Shown: positions 54,213 through 62,978 of the stretch, in pieces
How positions within the stretch are numbered: the first letter of the stretch is position 1
Layout: each line of letters starts with the position of its first letter
Origin: Dehalococcoides mccartyi 195
Lineage (GTDB): Bacteria; Chloroflexota; Dehalococcoidia; Dehalococcoidales; Dehalococcoidaceae
DNA length: 64,000 bases
NCBI RefSeq assembly: GCF_000011905.1
Contig: NC_002936.3
Location: 310,001-374,000 of the forward strand
Direction: 5' to 3'
Position numbers and translations under genes: made by a program
Notes under the pieces: generated by a model
Database searches by the model: none
What the model was told of the DNA's origin: nothing
Seen by the model: only the letters and a program-made list of their open reading frames with translations

Positions 54213-54611
54213 GTGAATATTTTTAAAGCTATCATGGGTAAATGTGATACCGCACCCTTAGCTGACGATGTCTGGAGTGTGATGGACAGCCAGATTACCC
54301 TTGATTTGGAAAAGCTGCCGGGGCTGTCTTTAAAGGGCGGGGCTGGTTATATGGCGGGCAAAGGCCTTGCCAAGCCGGTGCTGGTGGTACGCGGTCAGGA
54401 TAATAACCTTTATGCTTATGAAAATGCCTGCCCCCATGGCGGACGCAAAATTGACCCCGTACAGGGCGAAGCCAGACTCCGCTGCTGCAGTGTAAACCAC
54501 TCTACCTTTGATTATAACGGCAAGGTTCTTTCCGGGCCTGCCCAGCATAAGCATGAACTAAGGCGTTTGCTGACCAGCCAGGCTGACGGGAAACTCCTTA
54601 TCAGCCTTTAA
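54213..54611 (+). CDS. Small Rieske 2Fe-2S protein
   Basis: About 132 aa from the GTG at 54213, with GGGAGG 5 nt upstream. Cluster ligands are CPHGG (C-x-H) and CSVNHSTFDYNG (C-x3-H; the standard spacing is C-x2-H), so the second ligand pair is slightly atypical. The fold is a single Rieske domain without a membrane anchor, like Rieske ferredoxins. It probably carries electrons, but the partner is unknown. Confidence 0.82.
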   Translation: MNIFKAIMGKCDTAPLADDVWSVMDSQITLDLEKLPGLSLKGGAGYMAGKGLAKPVLVVRGQDNNLYAYENACPHGGRKIDPVQGEARLRCCSVNHSTFDYNGKVLSGPAQHKHELRRLLTSQADGKLLISL

Positions 54612-54650
54612 TATCCGGGTTTAAAAAACTCTGCGGAACTGCTATCGGTA

Positions 54651-54678
54651 GTGACGGAAATATCCGTTATGCTATACT
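54651..54678 (+). promoter_or_regulatory. Promoter of tRNA-Thr
   Basis: GTGACG (54651-54656) and TATACT (54673-54678) with a 16-bp spacer, ending 9 bp before the mature tRNA 5' end. Confidence 0.55.
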
Positions 54679-54687
54679 GTTGCCTGC

Positions 54688-54762
54688 GCCAGCGTGGCTC
54701 AGAGGTAGAGCAGCGGTTTCGTAAACCGCCGGTCGGAGGTTCGAATCCTCTCGCTGGCTCCA
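54688..54762 (+). tRNA. tRNA-Thr (anticodon CGT)
   Basis: A 75-nt cloverleaf with an encoded CCA. The acceptor is GCCAGCG / CGCTGGC. The anticodon stem GCGGT / ACCGC encloses the loop TTCGTAA with CGT, reading ACG (Thr). The T arm GGAGGTTCGAATCCTC is canonical. Confidence 0.95.
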
Positions 54763-54789
54763 TTTATTTATGACGAGGTATAAGACTAA

Positions 54790-55560
54790 ATGAGCAAATT
54801 TGTAGACAGGCTTAAAAATGTTTCCAAAGGCTATGTGCGTCCCATGGGCTTTAACGCGGTTGCCTCTGCTCCCCCGCCCAAAATGCTGCTGGCAGCCGAG
54901 CTGGATATTGAAAACCTGACGGATAAAGAAGCATTTGGCGGGGCAGACGTGGTGCTTGTCTCTGCCAGTAAAGCCAGTGCCAAAAAGCTGAAAGAAGCGG
55001 CTGATTTGCTGGGAGAGACTGTTTGGGGTGTTATGCTGGGTGATAAAGCAGCCGATGCCGCAAAAATGGCCAAGGCCGGGGCAGATTTTGTGGTCTTCAG
55101 CCCGGATGCCGAAGTATCACCCCTGACCGCTCTTGAAAAAACCGGCAAGATAATAATTCTTGAAACCAATCTGACTGATTTCATGATAAGGGCGGCGGAC
55201 TGTTTGTCCGTAGGGGCGGTTATCGTGGGTGAGCAGGCAGATACGGCTACTCTTAGCTGGCGGAAGATTATGCTCTACCAGCGTTTTGCGGATATATTGT
55301 CAAAACCCTTTCTGGTAAGGGTAAGTTCAAATATCACGCTTTCGGAGCTTCAGTCACTCTGGGCTTTGGGTATAGACGGGGTACTGGTAAGCGGGAGCGC
55401 AGGTTTGAAAGAACTGCACACACTGATAGACAAGGCGGAGTGGACTCCTAAACGCAAACGCGGGCACATGAGTGCCATTGTGCCGTCTCTGAAAATGCCT
55501 GCGTCCGAATCAGTTGCCCCTGAAGAGCCGGAAGAACCTGACGAAGGTGACGAGGAGTAG
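54790..55560 (+). CDS. TIM-barrel-like protein of unknown function
   Basis: A 256-aa protein. The alternating strand-helix pattern (ADVVLVSASKASAKKLKEAA, then KAGADFVVFSPDAEV, VGAVIVGEQ and LGIDGVLVSGSAG) suggests an (alpha/beta)8 fold like phosphate-binding or dihydropteroate-type barrels, but I see no diagnostic active-site motif. The C-terminal about 25 residues are acidic (EEPEEPDEGDEE). It directly follows tRNA-Thr and ends at a terminator. Possibly restricted to this lineage. Confidence 0.75.
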   Translation: MSKFVDRLKNVSKGYVRPMGFNAVASAPPPKMLLAAELDIENLTDKEAFGGADVVLVSASKASAKKLKEAADLLGETVWGVMLGDKAADAAKMAKAGADFVVFSPDAEVSPLTALEKTGKIIILETNLTDFMIRAADCLSVGAVIVGEQADTATLSWRKIMLYQRFADILSKPFLVRVSSNITLSELQSLWALGIDGVLVSGSAGLKELHTLIDKAEWTPKRKRGHMSAIVPSLKMPASESVAPEEPEEPDEGDEE

Positions 55561-55593
55561 GCGCTTCTTTTCAGATTTGAATTTCAGCCAATA

Positions 55594-55620
55594 AAAAAAG
55601 CCGGTTTAAACCGGCTTTTT
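55594..55620. terminator. Bidirectional terminator between the TIM-barrel gene and guaB-like gene
   Basis: AAAAAGCCGGTTT / AAACCGGCTTTTT perfect stem between convergent genes, with A- and T-runs on both sides. Confidence 0.85.
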
Positions 55621-55644
55621 GTTTTATAGTTTAGACCAAATACT

Positions 55645-56790
55645 TTATTGGCACTTGGAGAGCTGGTAGCTTTTGCCTTCGGTGGTAATAGCCGGGGCAA
55701 TAACCATTTCAACCTGCTGCATTTCGCGGATGTTGGAAGCACCGCAAACACCCATGGATGTCTTAAGTGCGCCCACCATATTTTGAGTGCCGTCAGTAAC
55801 GGAAGTGGGGCCGAACAGTATTTGCTCCAGACTGCCGGTAGTTCCCACTTTGATGCGGGTACCTCTGGGCAGGGAGGGGTGGGGATGAGACATACCCCAG
55901 TGATAACCCCGTCCGGGAGCTTCGGCAGCCTTGGCAAACGGTGACCCCAGCATGACGGCATCAGCACCGGCACAGATAGCCTTGCAGACATCGCCGCCCT
56001 TTTTAAAGCCGCCGTCGGTAATGATGGGTACATAGCGGCCGGTTTCTTTATAATAAGTTTCACGGGCAGCGGCACAATCCATGCTGGCGGTTATCTGGGG
56101 AACGCCGATACCCAAAACCTCGCGTGAGGTGCAGGCGGCACCCGGGCCTACGCCTATTATTACACCGTGAACACCGGTACGCATAAGCTCAAGGCAGGCC
56201 TGATAACTGACGCAGTTGCCAACCAGCACCGGTACTTTAATCATTTTTACAAATTCTTCAAAGATAAGCCCGTGGCTGCTCTTGGAGACGTGGCGGGCTG
56301 AAGTGACGGTGGAAGCAACGGAGATAATATCCGCTCCGGCTTCTACTGCTACGGGAGCCAGTTTTTTGGCGTTGGCAGGCATAATGGAGACGGCACAGAT
56401 GCCACCTTTGGCTTTTATTTCGCTTACCCGTTTGGCAATCAAATGTTCTTTTATAGGTTCGGCGGTATAAACCTTCTGCATGAAAGCAGTTACTTCGTCA
56501 ATGGGTTTGGATATAATCTGGTCAAGAATTTCCTGGGGGTTTTCATAACGGGTATAAATACCCTCCAGATGCAAAACGGACAAACCGCCCATTTTGCTCA
56601 TGGCAACCGCAGTATCCACGTTGGTTACGGCGTCCATGGCCGAGGCAATAAAGGGGATGGAGAAGTTAATATTGCCGATTTTGAAATCAATTTCTACCTG
56701 TTCGGGGTTAACGGTTAACCCGCCGGGGACAATGGCTACCTCGTCAAAGCCGTAGGTACGCCTGAGGGTTTTAAATTCTGGTACTGTCAT
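55645..56790 (-). CDS. GuaB3-type IMP dehydrogenase-family protein
   Basis: A 381-aa protein without CBS domains. The IMPDH/GMPR fold is shown by IPFIASAMDAVTNVDTAVAM, VGNCVSYQACLELM and the catalytic loop VGPGAACTSREVLGIGVPQ with its Cys. ITDGGFKKGGDVCKAICAG and AVMLGSPFAKAAE bind phosphate. The family (GuaB3) probably acts in purine interconversion, as IMP dehydrogenase or GMP reductase; which reaction it runs cannot be decided from sequence. Confidence 0.88.
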   Translation of the reverse strand: MTVPEFKTLRRTYGFDEVAIVPGGLTVNPEQVEIDFKIGNINFSIPFIASAMDAVTNVDTAVAMSKMGGLSVLHLEGIYTRYENPQEILDQIISKPIDEVTAFMQKVYTAEPIKEHLIAKRVSEIKAKGGICAVSIMPANAKKLAPVAVEAGADIISVASTVTSARHVSKSSHGLIFEEFVKMIKVPVLVGNCVSYQACLELMRTGVHGVIIGVGPGAACTSREVLGIGVPQITASMDCAAARETYYKETGRYVPIITDGGFKKGGDVCKAICAGADAVMLGSPFAKAAEAPGRGYHWGMSHPHPSLPRGTRIKVGTTGSLEQILFGPTSVTDGTQNMVGALKTSMGVCGASNIREMQQVEMVIAPAITTEGKSYQLSKCQ

Positions 56791-56917
56791 CTCAGCTCTC
56801 CTTACTATTAAACATGAACTATATCAGAGCCGGCAAAGTCAAGTCAAGGCAAGTTATTTAGCTCTATTATAACCTTGCATAAGGCCAAAAAATATATAGA
56901 AATGGGGATAGTTTCCG

Positions 56918-56990
56918 GCCCGAAATACCATGGCAGTCAGGGCGGGGTGTTATCACCCTTTTATTATACAGTATTTCGGGATTTGGTTTT
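56918..56990 (+). other. Nested inverted repeat with T-run upstream of rsmI
   Basis: The outer arms CCCGAAATAC (56918-56927) and GTATTTCGGG (56970-56979) are perfect 10-bp partners. Inside lies GGGTG-TTAT-CACCC (56944-56957). A run of T residues follows from about 56984. It could be a structured RNA or attenuator, or the end of a short unannotated transcript. No known riboswitch class is recognised. Confidence 0.45.
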
Positions 56991-57002
56991 TTTCTTAGCC
57001 AG

Positions 57003-57031
57003 TTTAGCCTTCAGGCTTATTCTGCTACAAT
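57003..57031 (+). promoter_or_regulatory. Promoter of rsmI
   Basis: TTTAGC (57003-57008) and TACAAT (57026-57031) with a 17-bp spacer. The predicted start, near 57038, is next to the ATG at 57041, so the mRNA would be leaderless. Confidence 0.5.
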
Positions 57032-57040
57032 AATAAGGTT

Positions 57041-57865
57041 ATGGCTTTATATGTGGTGGCAACGCCTATAGGTAATCTGGAGGATATAACCCTCCGGGCA
57101 CTGCGTGTGCTTTCAGAGGTAAAGCTGATTGCAGCGGAGGATACCCGCCGTACCCGTAAACTGCTTTCCGCCCATAATATAAAGACCCCCCTGACCAGTT
57201 ACTTTGAGCATAACCGCCTGTCAAAGCTGGATTATATTCTGGAGGTGCTGGGGGAGGGGGATGTGGCTTTGGTTTCAGATGCCGGTATGCCCGGTATTTC
57301 AGACCCCGGTTACGAGCTTATAAAGGCTGCTCATGAGCACGGCATAAAGGTTGTGCCGGTGCCGGGGGCTTCGGCCGTGATAACAGCGGTGGCGGTATCC
57401 GGGCTGGACTGTGCCAGTTTCAGCTATCTGGGGTTTCTGCCCCGCCAGAAAACTGAACGCCGGAAAGCCCTTTCGGAAGCGGCATCACTTGGTGCAAGCA
57501 TTGTTATACTGGAAGCACCCCACCGTTTGCAGGGCTGTTTGCTTGACATAAAAGATGTGCTGGGAGACCGTGAGATAGCCGTCTGCCGTGAGCTTACCAA
57601 AATATATGAAGAAATATTCCGGGGCAGTATCAGCCAGGCTATCAGCCATTTTGACCAGCCGCGGGGTGAATTTGTGCTGGTGGTGGAGGGCTGTAAAGTG
57701 CCCGTGTCTCAGCCGGAGCTGACGGATGATATAATAAAGGAACTGGGCATGCTCAAAAAACAGGGCAAACCGGCTAAAGAAGCGGTGGCTCTGGTGAGCC
57801 AAAAAAGCGGTCTGCCCAAAAAAGAAATCTACCGGGCTTGGCTTAAAATTAACAAAACCTTATAA
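57041..57865 (+). CDS. rsmI: 16S rRNA 2'-O-ribose C1402 methyltransferase RsmI
   Basis: A 274-aa tetrapyrrole-methylase-fold enzyme. LYVVATPIGNLEDITLRALR, IAAEDTRRTRKLL, VALVSDAGMPGISDPGYELI and VPVPGASAVITAV are diagnostic. It methylates the ribose of C1402, the same nucleotide targeted by RsmH encoded at 15087. The ATG has no proper Shine-Dalgarno and may head a leaderless message. Confidence 0.96.
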   Translation: MALYVVATPIGNLEDITLRALRVLSEVKLIAAEDTRRTRKLLSAHNIKTPLTSYFEHNRLSKLDYILEVLGEGDVALVSDAGMPGISDPGYELIKAAHEHGIKVVPVPGASAVITAVAVSGLDCASFSYLGFLPRQKTERRKALSEAASLGASIVILEAPHRLQGCLLDIKDVLGDREIAVCRELTKIYEEIFRGSISQAISHFDQPRGEFVLVVEGCKVPVSQPELTDDIIKELGMLKKQGKPAKEAVALVSQKSGLPKKEIYRAWLKINKTL

Positions 57866-57889
57866 TAGGTAAAATTTGCGAGGTGTTTC

Positions 57890-58105
57890 ATGAGGAGAGG
57901 ATGTATTTCACTGGGGGATGTGGTTTGCACTGGCTGCAACAATAATATTCCCTATCCTGAGCGTTATTTGGCTGTAGACGAAGAAGACGGCAAAGAAGTA
58001 GACAAAGGCACTACCGTTCATTACTGTGTGGAATGCGCCCTGAAGAAAGGGTATGCCAGCTACAAAGAAGAAAAAGGCGAGAGAATTCTAACCTTTCTGC
58101 CCTGA
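57890..58105 (+). CDS. Small CxxC-pair protein
   Basis: A 71-aa protein with CTGC near residue 13 and CVEC near residue 46, a likely zinc ribbon or metal site. Shine-Dalgarno GAGGTG precedes the ATG. It sits between rsmI (24-bp gap) and metG (8-bp gap), so it is probably co-transcribed with both. I do not recognise the family. Confidence 0.75.
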   Translation: MRRGCISLGDVVCTGCNNNIPYPERYLAVDEEDGKEVDKGTTVHYCVECALKKGYASYKEEKGERILTFLP

Positions 58106-58113
58106 GGATATAA

Positions 58114-59775
58114 ATGAGCGAACGAATATTTATAGGTGTGGCCTGGCCTTACGCCAACAGCCAGTTGCATCTGGGTCATGTTGCCGGCGCTTATCTGCCG
58201 GCAGATATTTTTGCCCGTTACCACCGCACCCGCGGGGATGAAGTGCTTATGGTATCCGGTTCGGATATGCATGGCACTCCCATTACCATAAGGGCGGAGC
58301 AGGAGGGCATTACGGCTGCCGAGGTGGCAGAGCGTTATCACCGGCTGTTTATGGCCTCGTGGCCGAAGCTGGGTATAAGCTGGGATTGCTATACCTCAAC
58401 CGCCACTGCCAACCACGCCCGCACCGCTCAGCAGATGTTCCTCAGCCTGTATGAAAAGGGTTATATTTATAAAGATACGGTTTGCCAGCCGTTTTGCCCC
58501 CACTGCAACCGCTTTTTGCCTGACCGCTATGTAGAGGGGACTTGCCCCCACTGCAAATATGAAGGCGCCCGCGGTGACCAGTGTGACAACTGCGGCAAAC
58601 CCTTAAATGCGGCCGAACTGTTAAATTTCCGCTGTAAAAACTGCGGCAATCCTCCTGAATTCCGTGAGACCGAGCATTTTTTCCTGAAACTTTCGGCATT
58701 TGAAGAAGAACTTACCCACTGGGTGGAAACTAAGACCTACTGGCGTACCAATGTGCTGAATTTCACCCTGCGTTATTTAAAAGAGGGGCTTAAAGACCGG
58801 GCTATTACCCGTGATTTGGACTGGGGCGTGCCGTTGCCGCTTCCGGGTTATGAGGGCAAACGGCTGTATGTCTGGTTTGAAGCGGTAATCGGTTATCTGT
58901 CTGCCAGTATAGAGTGGGCGGCATCTAAAGGCCAGCCGGATGAATGGCAGAAATACTGGGGCGGAGATACCAAAAGCTACTATTTTATAGGCAAGGACAA
59001 TATCCCGTTCCATACTATTATCTGGCCGGCTATGCTGATGGGTAGGGGCGGGCTTGATTTGCCGTATGACGTCCCCTCAAACGAATACCTTACTATAGAA
59101 GCCCAGAAGTTTTCCAAGAGCCGTAATAAAGCAATCTGGGTGGATGATGTTCTTTCACGCTACAGTGTGGATACCCTGCGTTACCTTCTTTCGGCTAATA
59201 TGCCTGAAAGTTCTGATATGGATTTCTCCTGGAGGGAATTTGTCCGCCGCAATAATGACGAACTGGTAGCCACTTACGGCAATCTGGCCCAGCGCGTTTT
59301 GACTATGGTCTGCCGTAATTTTGACAACAAAGTACCCGAATACGGTGAGCTGGACGAACGTTCCCTGAACCTTATTGAGAAAACCAGCGCCATGCTGTTT
59401 GAAACAGACAAGGCTTTGCACGGCTGTAATTTCCGTGAGGCTATTAAACTGGCTATGTCACTGGCCCAGGAGGCAAACCGCTATCTGGATGAAAAAGCCC
59501 CCTGGAAAGAAATAAAGGTGGACAAAGCTGCCGCTGCCCGCAGTTTATACGTGGCCATGGCGGCTCTTTCCGGGCTTCGGGTGGCTTTTTATCCGTTTTT
59601 GCCGGAAAGTTCAAGCAGGCTCAGTACTTACCTGGGTTTCGGCTCTGAAATAGAAAAAGACGGCTGGGTGCTTAAAATGCCGGTAGCCGGGCAGGAAATG
59701 ATACCGCCGGAGCCGCTTTTCAAGAAACTGGAAGATTCGGTTGTAGAAGAAGAAACCGCCCGCATGGGGCTTTAG
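58114..59775 (+). CDS. metG: Methionyl-tRNA synthetase
   Basis: A 553-aa class I enzyme. The HIGH motif is in WPYANSQLHLGHVAGAYL. The zinc knuckles carry CPHCNRFL, CPHCKYEG and CDNCGKPL-type pairs (two zinc sites). KFSKSRN is the KMSKS equivalent with Met replaced by Phe. The helical anticodon domain follows. There is no C-terminal EMAP-type dimerisation domain. It overlaps neither neighbour and is followed by the polyprenyl synthase. Confidence 0.96.
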   Translation: MSERIFIGVAWPYANSQLHLGHVAGAYLPADIFARYHRTRGDEVLMVSGSDMHGTPITIRAEQEGITAAEVAERYHRLFMASWPKLGISWDCYTSTATANHARTAQQMFLSLYEKGYIYKDTVCQPFCPHCNRFLPDRYVEGTCPHCKYEGARGDQCDNCGKPLNAAELLNFRCKNCGNPPEFRETEHFFLKLSAFEEELTHWVETKTYWRTNVLNFTLRYLKEGLKDRAITRDLDWGVPLPLPGYEGKRLYVWFEAVIGYLSASIEWAASKGQPDEWQKYWGGDTKSYYFIGKDNIPFHTIIWPAMLMGRGGLDLPYDVPSNEYLTIEAQKFSKSRNKAIWVDDVLSRYSVDTLRYLLSANMPESSDMDFSWREFVRRNNDELVATYGNLAQRVLTMVCRNFDNKVPEYGELDERSLNLIEKTSAMLFETDKALHGCNFREAIKLAMSLAQEANRYLDEKAPWKEIKVDKAAAARSLYVAMAALSGLRVAFYPFLPESSSRLSTYLGFGSEIEKDGWVLKMPVAGQEMIPPEPLFKKLEDSVVEEETARMGL

Positions 59776-59796
59776 TATTTACCAGGAGGCAAGGTC

Positions 59797-60771
59797 TTGT
59801 TGAAACTTAGCTCTATCTACGCACCTATAAATGAGGGCCTCAAAGGGGTTGAGGACGAGTTTAAGCTGGTATCCGAAAGCCGGAAGCAGTCTTTTCCCGA
59901 AATGGCGGAAATGCTGGATTATATTCTGGTGGGGGGCAAGGTACTCAGACCGGCCCTTTCCATGTTGTCGGCCATGTGTTTCGGTACGGGTATAAAAAAA
60001 GTGTTGCCTTTGGCCACTTCTTCCGAAATGCTGCACATAGCAACCCTGGTGCATGATGATGCCATTGACAAGGCTGATACCCGCCGCAGCCGCCGCACTG
60101 TCAATTCCGTATGGGGGCTGGAAAAGGCTATACTCCTGGGTGATTTCCTGTTTGCCCATGCCGCCGAAGTAGCGGCAGAGACCGACAATATGCGTATAGT
60201 TACCCTGTTTGCCCAGACTCTGCAGATAATTGCCTCAGGGGAGCTGAAACAGGCTTATGCCAGTTTCAACCCTGACCAGAGCTATGAAAATTATCTTGAA
60301 AGGATATCCGGCAAGACGGCCGCCCTTTTTGTAATGGCTACCAAGGGCGGGGCTATACTGGCAGACGCTTCGCCCTCTGATGAGGAAATAATGCGTTCTT
60401 ACGGCTATAATCTGGGTTTAAGTTTCCAGATAGTAGATGATATACTGGATTTTGTGGGCAACGCCAAAGATATGGGCAAACCGGTAGGTTCAGACCTGAA
60501 TAACGGCACAGTTACCCTGCCGGCGCTTCTCCTGATGGACCGTTATCCGGAAAATAACCCTATCAAAGACATGCTGGGGGCTACAGACCGTTCCGCTCAT
60601 GTGGCCAGAGCGGTGGAGATGATAAATTCGTCAGACATCATAGACCTTAGCTACAAAGAAGCTAAACGCTATGCTGATTTAGCCTGCCAAGATTTGTCAA
60701 AGCTCCCCAAAACGGCTGCCCGCGAATCTCTCTACCAGCTGGCTGAATTTATAGTTGAACGCAAGAACTGA
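59797..60771 (+). CDS. Polyprenyl diphosphate synthase (trans-isoprenyl type)
   Basis: A 324-aa all-helical enzyme. The first Asp-rich motif is LVHDDAIDKADTRRSRRT and the second is FQIVDDILDFVGNAKDMGKP. A substrate Lys/Arg lies in LVGGKVLRPALSML. It elongates allylic diphosphates with IPP to make a long chain such as a quinone side chain; the chain length cannot be read off. The TTG start has AGGAGG 7 nt upstream. Confidence 0.94.
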   Translation: MLKLSSIYAPINEGLKGVEDEFKLVSESRKQSFPEMAEMLDYILVGGKVLRPALSMLSAMCFGTGIKKVLPLATSSEMLHIATLVHDDAIDKADTRRSRRTVNSVWGLEKAILLGDFLFAHAAEVAAETDNMRIVTLFAQTLQIIASGELKQAYASFNPDQSYENYLERISGKTAALFVMATKGGAILADASPSDEEIMRSYGYNLGLSFQIVDDILDFVGNAKDMGKPVGSDLNNGTVTLPALLLMDRYPENNPIKDMLGATDRSAHVARAVEMINSSDIIDLSYKEAKRYADLACQDLSKLPKTAARESLYQLAEFIVERKN

Positions 60772-60785
60772 CAAGGAGGTTCAAC

Positions 60786-60893
60786 GTGAAACTTTTTATA
60801 AATATTATCGGCATTATTCTGGTTATTTTTGTCCTTACCCATTTGCGTGAAGTCTGGCACTGGCTGGAAGGTATTTTTAAACGCAAAATTTGA
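60786..60893 (+). CDS. 35-aa membrane microprotein (copy 1 of a tandem pair)
   Basis: GTG start with AAGGAGG upstream; 35 residues. One membrane helix (FINIIGIILVIFVL) is followed by a conserved tail THLREVWHWLEGIF and a basic end KRKI. The stop is followed at once by the Shine-Dalgarno of the second copy. About half the residues match the next peptide, including the whole block VFVLTHL.EVW.WLEGIF, so the two arose by duplication. No family recognised. It lies downstream of the polyprenyl synthase and convergent with ftsH. Confidence 0.75.
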   Translation: MKLFINIIGIILVIFVLTHLREVWHWLEGIFKRKI

Positions 60894-60907
60894 CAAGGAG
60901 ATAGAAG

Positions 60908-61015
60908 ATGAAACTGATGGGTTGTCTGGGGAGTATTCTGGCTCTTATTGTGATTGTCTTTGTCCTTACCCATTTGAGCGAAATATGGTCTTGGCTGGAA
61001 GGTATTTTCGCCTGA
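60908..61015 (+). CDS. 35-aa membrane microprotein (copy 2 of a tandem pair)
   Basis: ATG with AAGGAG upstream; 35 residues. The helix (GSILALIVIVFVL) is followed by THLSEIWSWLEGIFA. It is the paralogue of the preceding peptide with the same layout and length. A terminator follows 30 bp later, so the polyprenyl synthase and the two microproteins form one transcript. Function unknown. Confidence 0.75.
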   Translation: MKLMGCLGSILALIVIVFVLTHLSEIWSWLEGIFA

Positions 61016-61044
61016 TAAGGCAGGCAGGTTTTTTACCGCAAACA

Positions 61045-61075
61045 AAAAAGCCACCTTTTTAGGGGTGGCTTTTTG
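61045..61075. terminator. Bidirectional terminator between the microproteins and ftsH
   Basis: AAAAAGCCACC / GGTGGCTTTTT stem with a loop of about 8 nt, between convergent genes, with A- and T-runs on both sides. Confidence 0.85.
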
Positions 61076-61092
61076 ATTATTCAGGCAGGATA

Positions 61093-62907
61093 TCAGGCGG
61101 ATTCAGATACGGGAAACTCACCTACAAACAGGTTTTCCAGTTCAGCCCCTTCCAGGGTTTCTTTTTCAAACAACTTCTCGGCAATGAACTTAAGACGGTT
61201 TTTATTTTCGGTGAGTATAGTTTTAGCCTTTTGATGGGCTTCTTCAATCAGCCCGCGGACTTCTTCGTCAATCATATCGGCTACTTTTTCGCCGTAGTCT
61301 TTCTGTTCGGATATCTCACGCCCCAAAAAAACCATTTCTTCTTTGTTGCCAAAGGTGCGCGGCCCCAGTTTGTCACTCATACCATAGCTGGTGACCATCT
61401 TGTGGGCAATATCGGTAGCCCGGCGCAGGTCATCTGAAGCACCGGTGGAAAGTTCTTTAAAGGTCAGCTCCTCCGCTACATACCCGGCCAGCAGCCCGGC
61501 CATCATGGCCTTGAACTGGGAGCGGGTCATCAGGTAGCGGTCTTCGTTGGGTAGCTGGCGGGTATGCCCCAGGGTCATGCCTCTGGCCACAATGGATATT
61601 TTGTGAACAGGGTCAGCCCCCTGTACCAGCCGAAGCACCAGCCCGTGTCCGGTTTCGTGGTAGGCGGTGACCTCTTTTTCCTGGGTGCTTATGCGGCGGC
61701 TCTTGCGTTCCGGCCCGGCAATAACCCGGTCAATGGACTCTTCAAGGTCTTCGGTCTCAACCACTTTGCGGTTCTTGCGGGCAGCCAGTATGGCGGCCTC
61801 GTTAAGAAGGTTAGCCAGGTCCGCACCCGAAAAGCCGACTGTTTGCTTAGCCAGATTTTCCAGATTAACCGTATCTGCCAGGGGTTTGCCCTTGGCATGT
61901 ATTTTCAGTATGGCTTCACGCCCGGTTATATCCGGTTTGTCCAGCACTACTCTGCGGTCAAAACGGCCGGGGCGGAGCAGGGCGGGGTCAAGGATATCAG
62001 GGCGGTTGGTAGCCGCAATAACTATTACGCTGGTATCGGTATCAAACCCGTCCATTTCCACCAGTATCTGGTTAAGGGTCTGTTCGCGTTCGTCATGCCC
62101 GCCGCCCAGTCCGGCACCGCGCTGGCGTCCGACAGCATCTATTTCGTCTATAAAGATAATGCAGGGGGCATTCTTTTTAGCCTGGTCAAACAAATCACGC
62201 ACCCTGGAAGCACCCACGCCCACAAACATTTCTACAAACTCGGAGCCGCTTATAGAGAAGAAGGGAACTCCGGCTTCTCCGGCAATAGCCTTGGCCAGCA
62301 AAGTTTTACCCGTACCGGGGGGGCCTATCAGCAAAATACCTTTGGGAATGCGGGCACCCAGCGCCTGAAACTTTTCACGGGATTTCAGGAACTCTACTAC
62401 TTCGCCTACTTCCTGTTTGGCTTCGTCTACCCCGGCCACGTTGGCAAAGGTAATGGTGGGCTTGTCCATATTAAAGAGCTTGGCCTTGGAGCGGCCGAAA
62501 GAGACGGCCTGATTGTTGGCGCCCCTGGCCTGGGTAAAGATGAAGATGAGCAGGCCGCCGAATATCAGGAAGGGCAGATAGGTAAGAATCATAGTGCCCC
62601 AGTCCAGTCCGCCTGCCGGCTGGATATTTACCTTGACATCAGTCAGGTCCAGGCCTTCAATGTCGTAAATACTGGCAATGTATTCCTTTACGGTGGACAG
62701 TTTTGTGCCGTCAGTGGTAGTTACCTCTATATTTTCACTGTCAACTGTAATTTCGGCAATCTTGTGTTCCTGAGACAGGGTTATTATCTGGCTCAGAGGC
62801 ACTTCCTCCGGTTTCTGGGAGTTCGGCACCAGAAACGAAAAGATTGCTATGATAGCCACCAGCATCACGATATAAATAATGGTGCTGCGTTTCCAATTTG
62901 AATTCAT
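61093..62907 (-). CDS. ftsH: ATP-dependent zinc metalloprotease FtsH
   Basis: About 604 aa from the ATG at 62907 with GAGG 6 nt upstream; the frame is open to 62919. Two N-terminal membrane helices flank a periplasmic domain. The AAA part has Walker [14 protein letters not shown], Walker [15 protein letters not shown] and the second-region GATNRPDIL-type segment. The protease part has HETGH and a downstream Asp. It degrades short-lived and misassembled membrane proteins. It is convergent with the tandem microprotein genes. Confidence 0.98.
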   Translation of the reverse strand: MNSNWKRSTIIYIVMLVAIIAIFSFLVPNSQKPEEVPLSQIITLSQEHKIAEITVDSENIEVTTTDGTKLSTVKEYIASIYDIEGLDLTDVKVNIQPAGGLDWGTMILTYLPFLIFGGLLIFIFTQARGANNQAVSFGRSKAKLFNMDKPTITFANVAGVDEAKQEVGEVVEFLKSREKFQALGARIPKGILLIGPPGTGKTLLAKAIAGEAGVPFFSISGSEFVEMFVGVGASRVRDLFDQAKKNAPCIIFIDEIDAVGRQRGAGLGGGHDEREQTLNQILVEMDGFDTDTSVIVIAATNRPDILDPALLRPGRFDRRVVLDKPDITGREAILKIHAKGKPLADTVNLENLAKQTVGFSGADLANLLNEAAILAARKNRKVVETEDLEESIDRVIAGPERKSRRISTQEKEVTAYHETGHGLVLRLVQGADPVHKISIVARGMTLGHTRQLPNEDRYLMTRSQFKAMMAGLLAGYVAEELTFKELSTGASDDLRRATDIAHKMVTSYGMSDKLGPRTFGNKEEMVFLGREISEQKDYGEKVADMIDEEVRGLIEEAHQKAKTILTENKNRLKFIAEKLFEKETLEGAELENLFVGEFPVSESA

Positions 62908-62978
62908 TTGGTACCTCAAAATTTCATGTAATATGGGACATATTAAGTAAATTATAGCATATAAGGATTGCGTCGTCT

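Noticed and set aside
61564-62901. Long plus-strand ORF of 445 codons
   Set aside because: Antisense to ftsH; it has no family motifs and carries the composition of a shadow frame.
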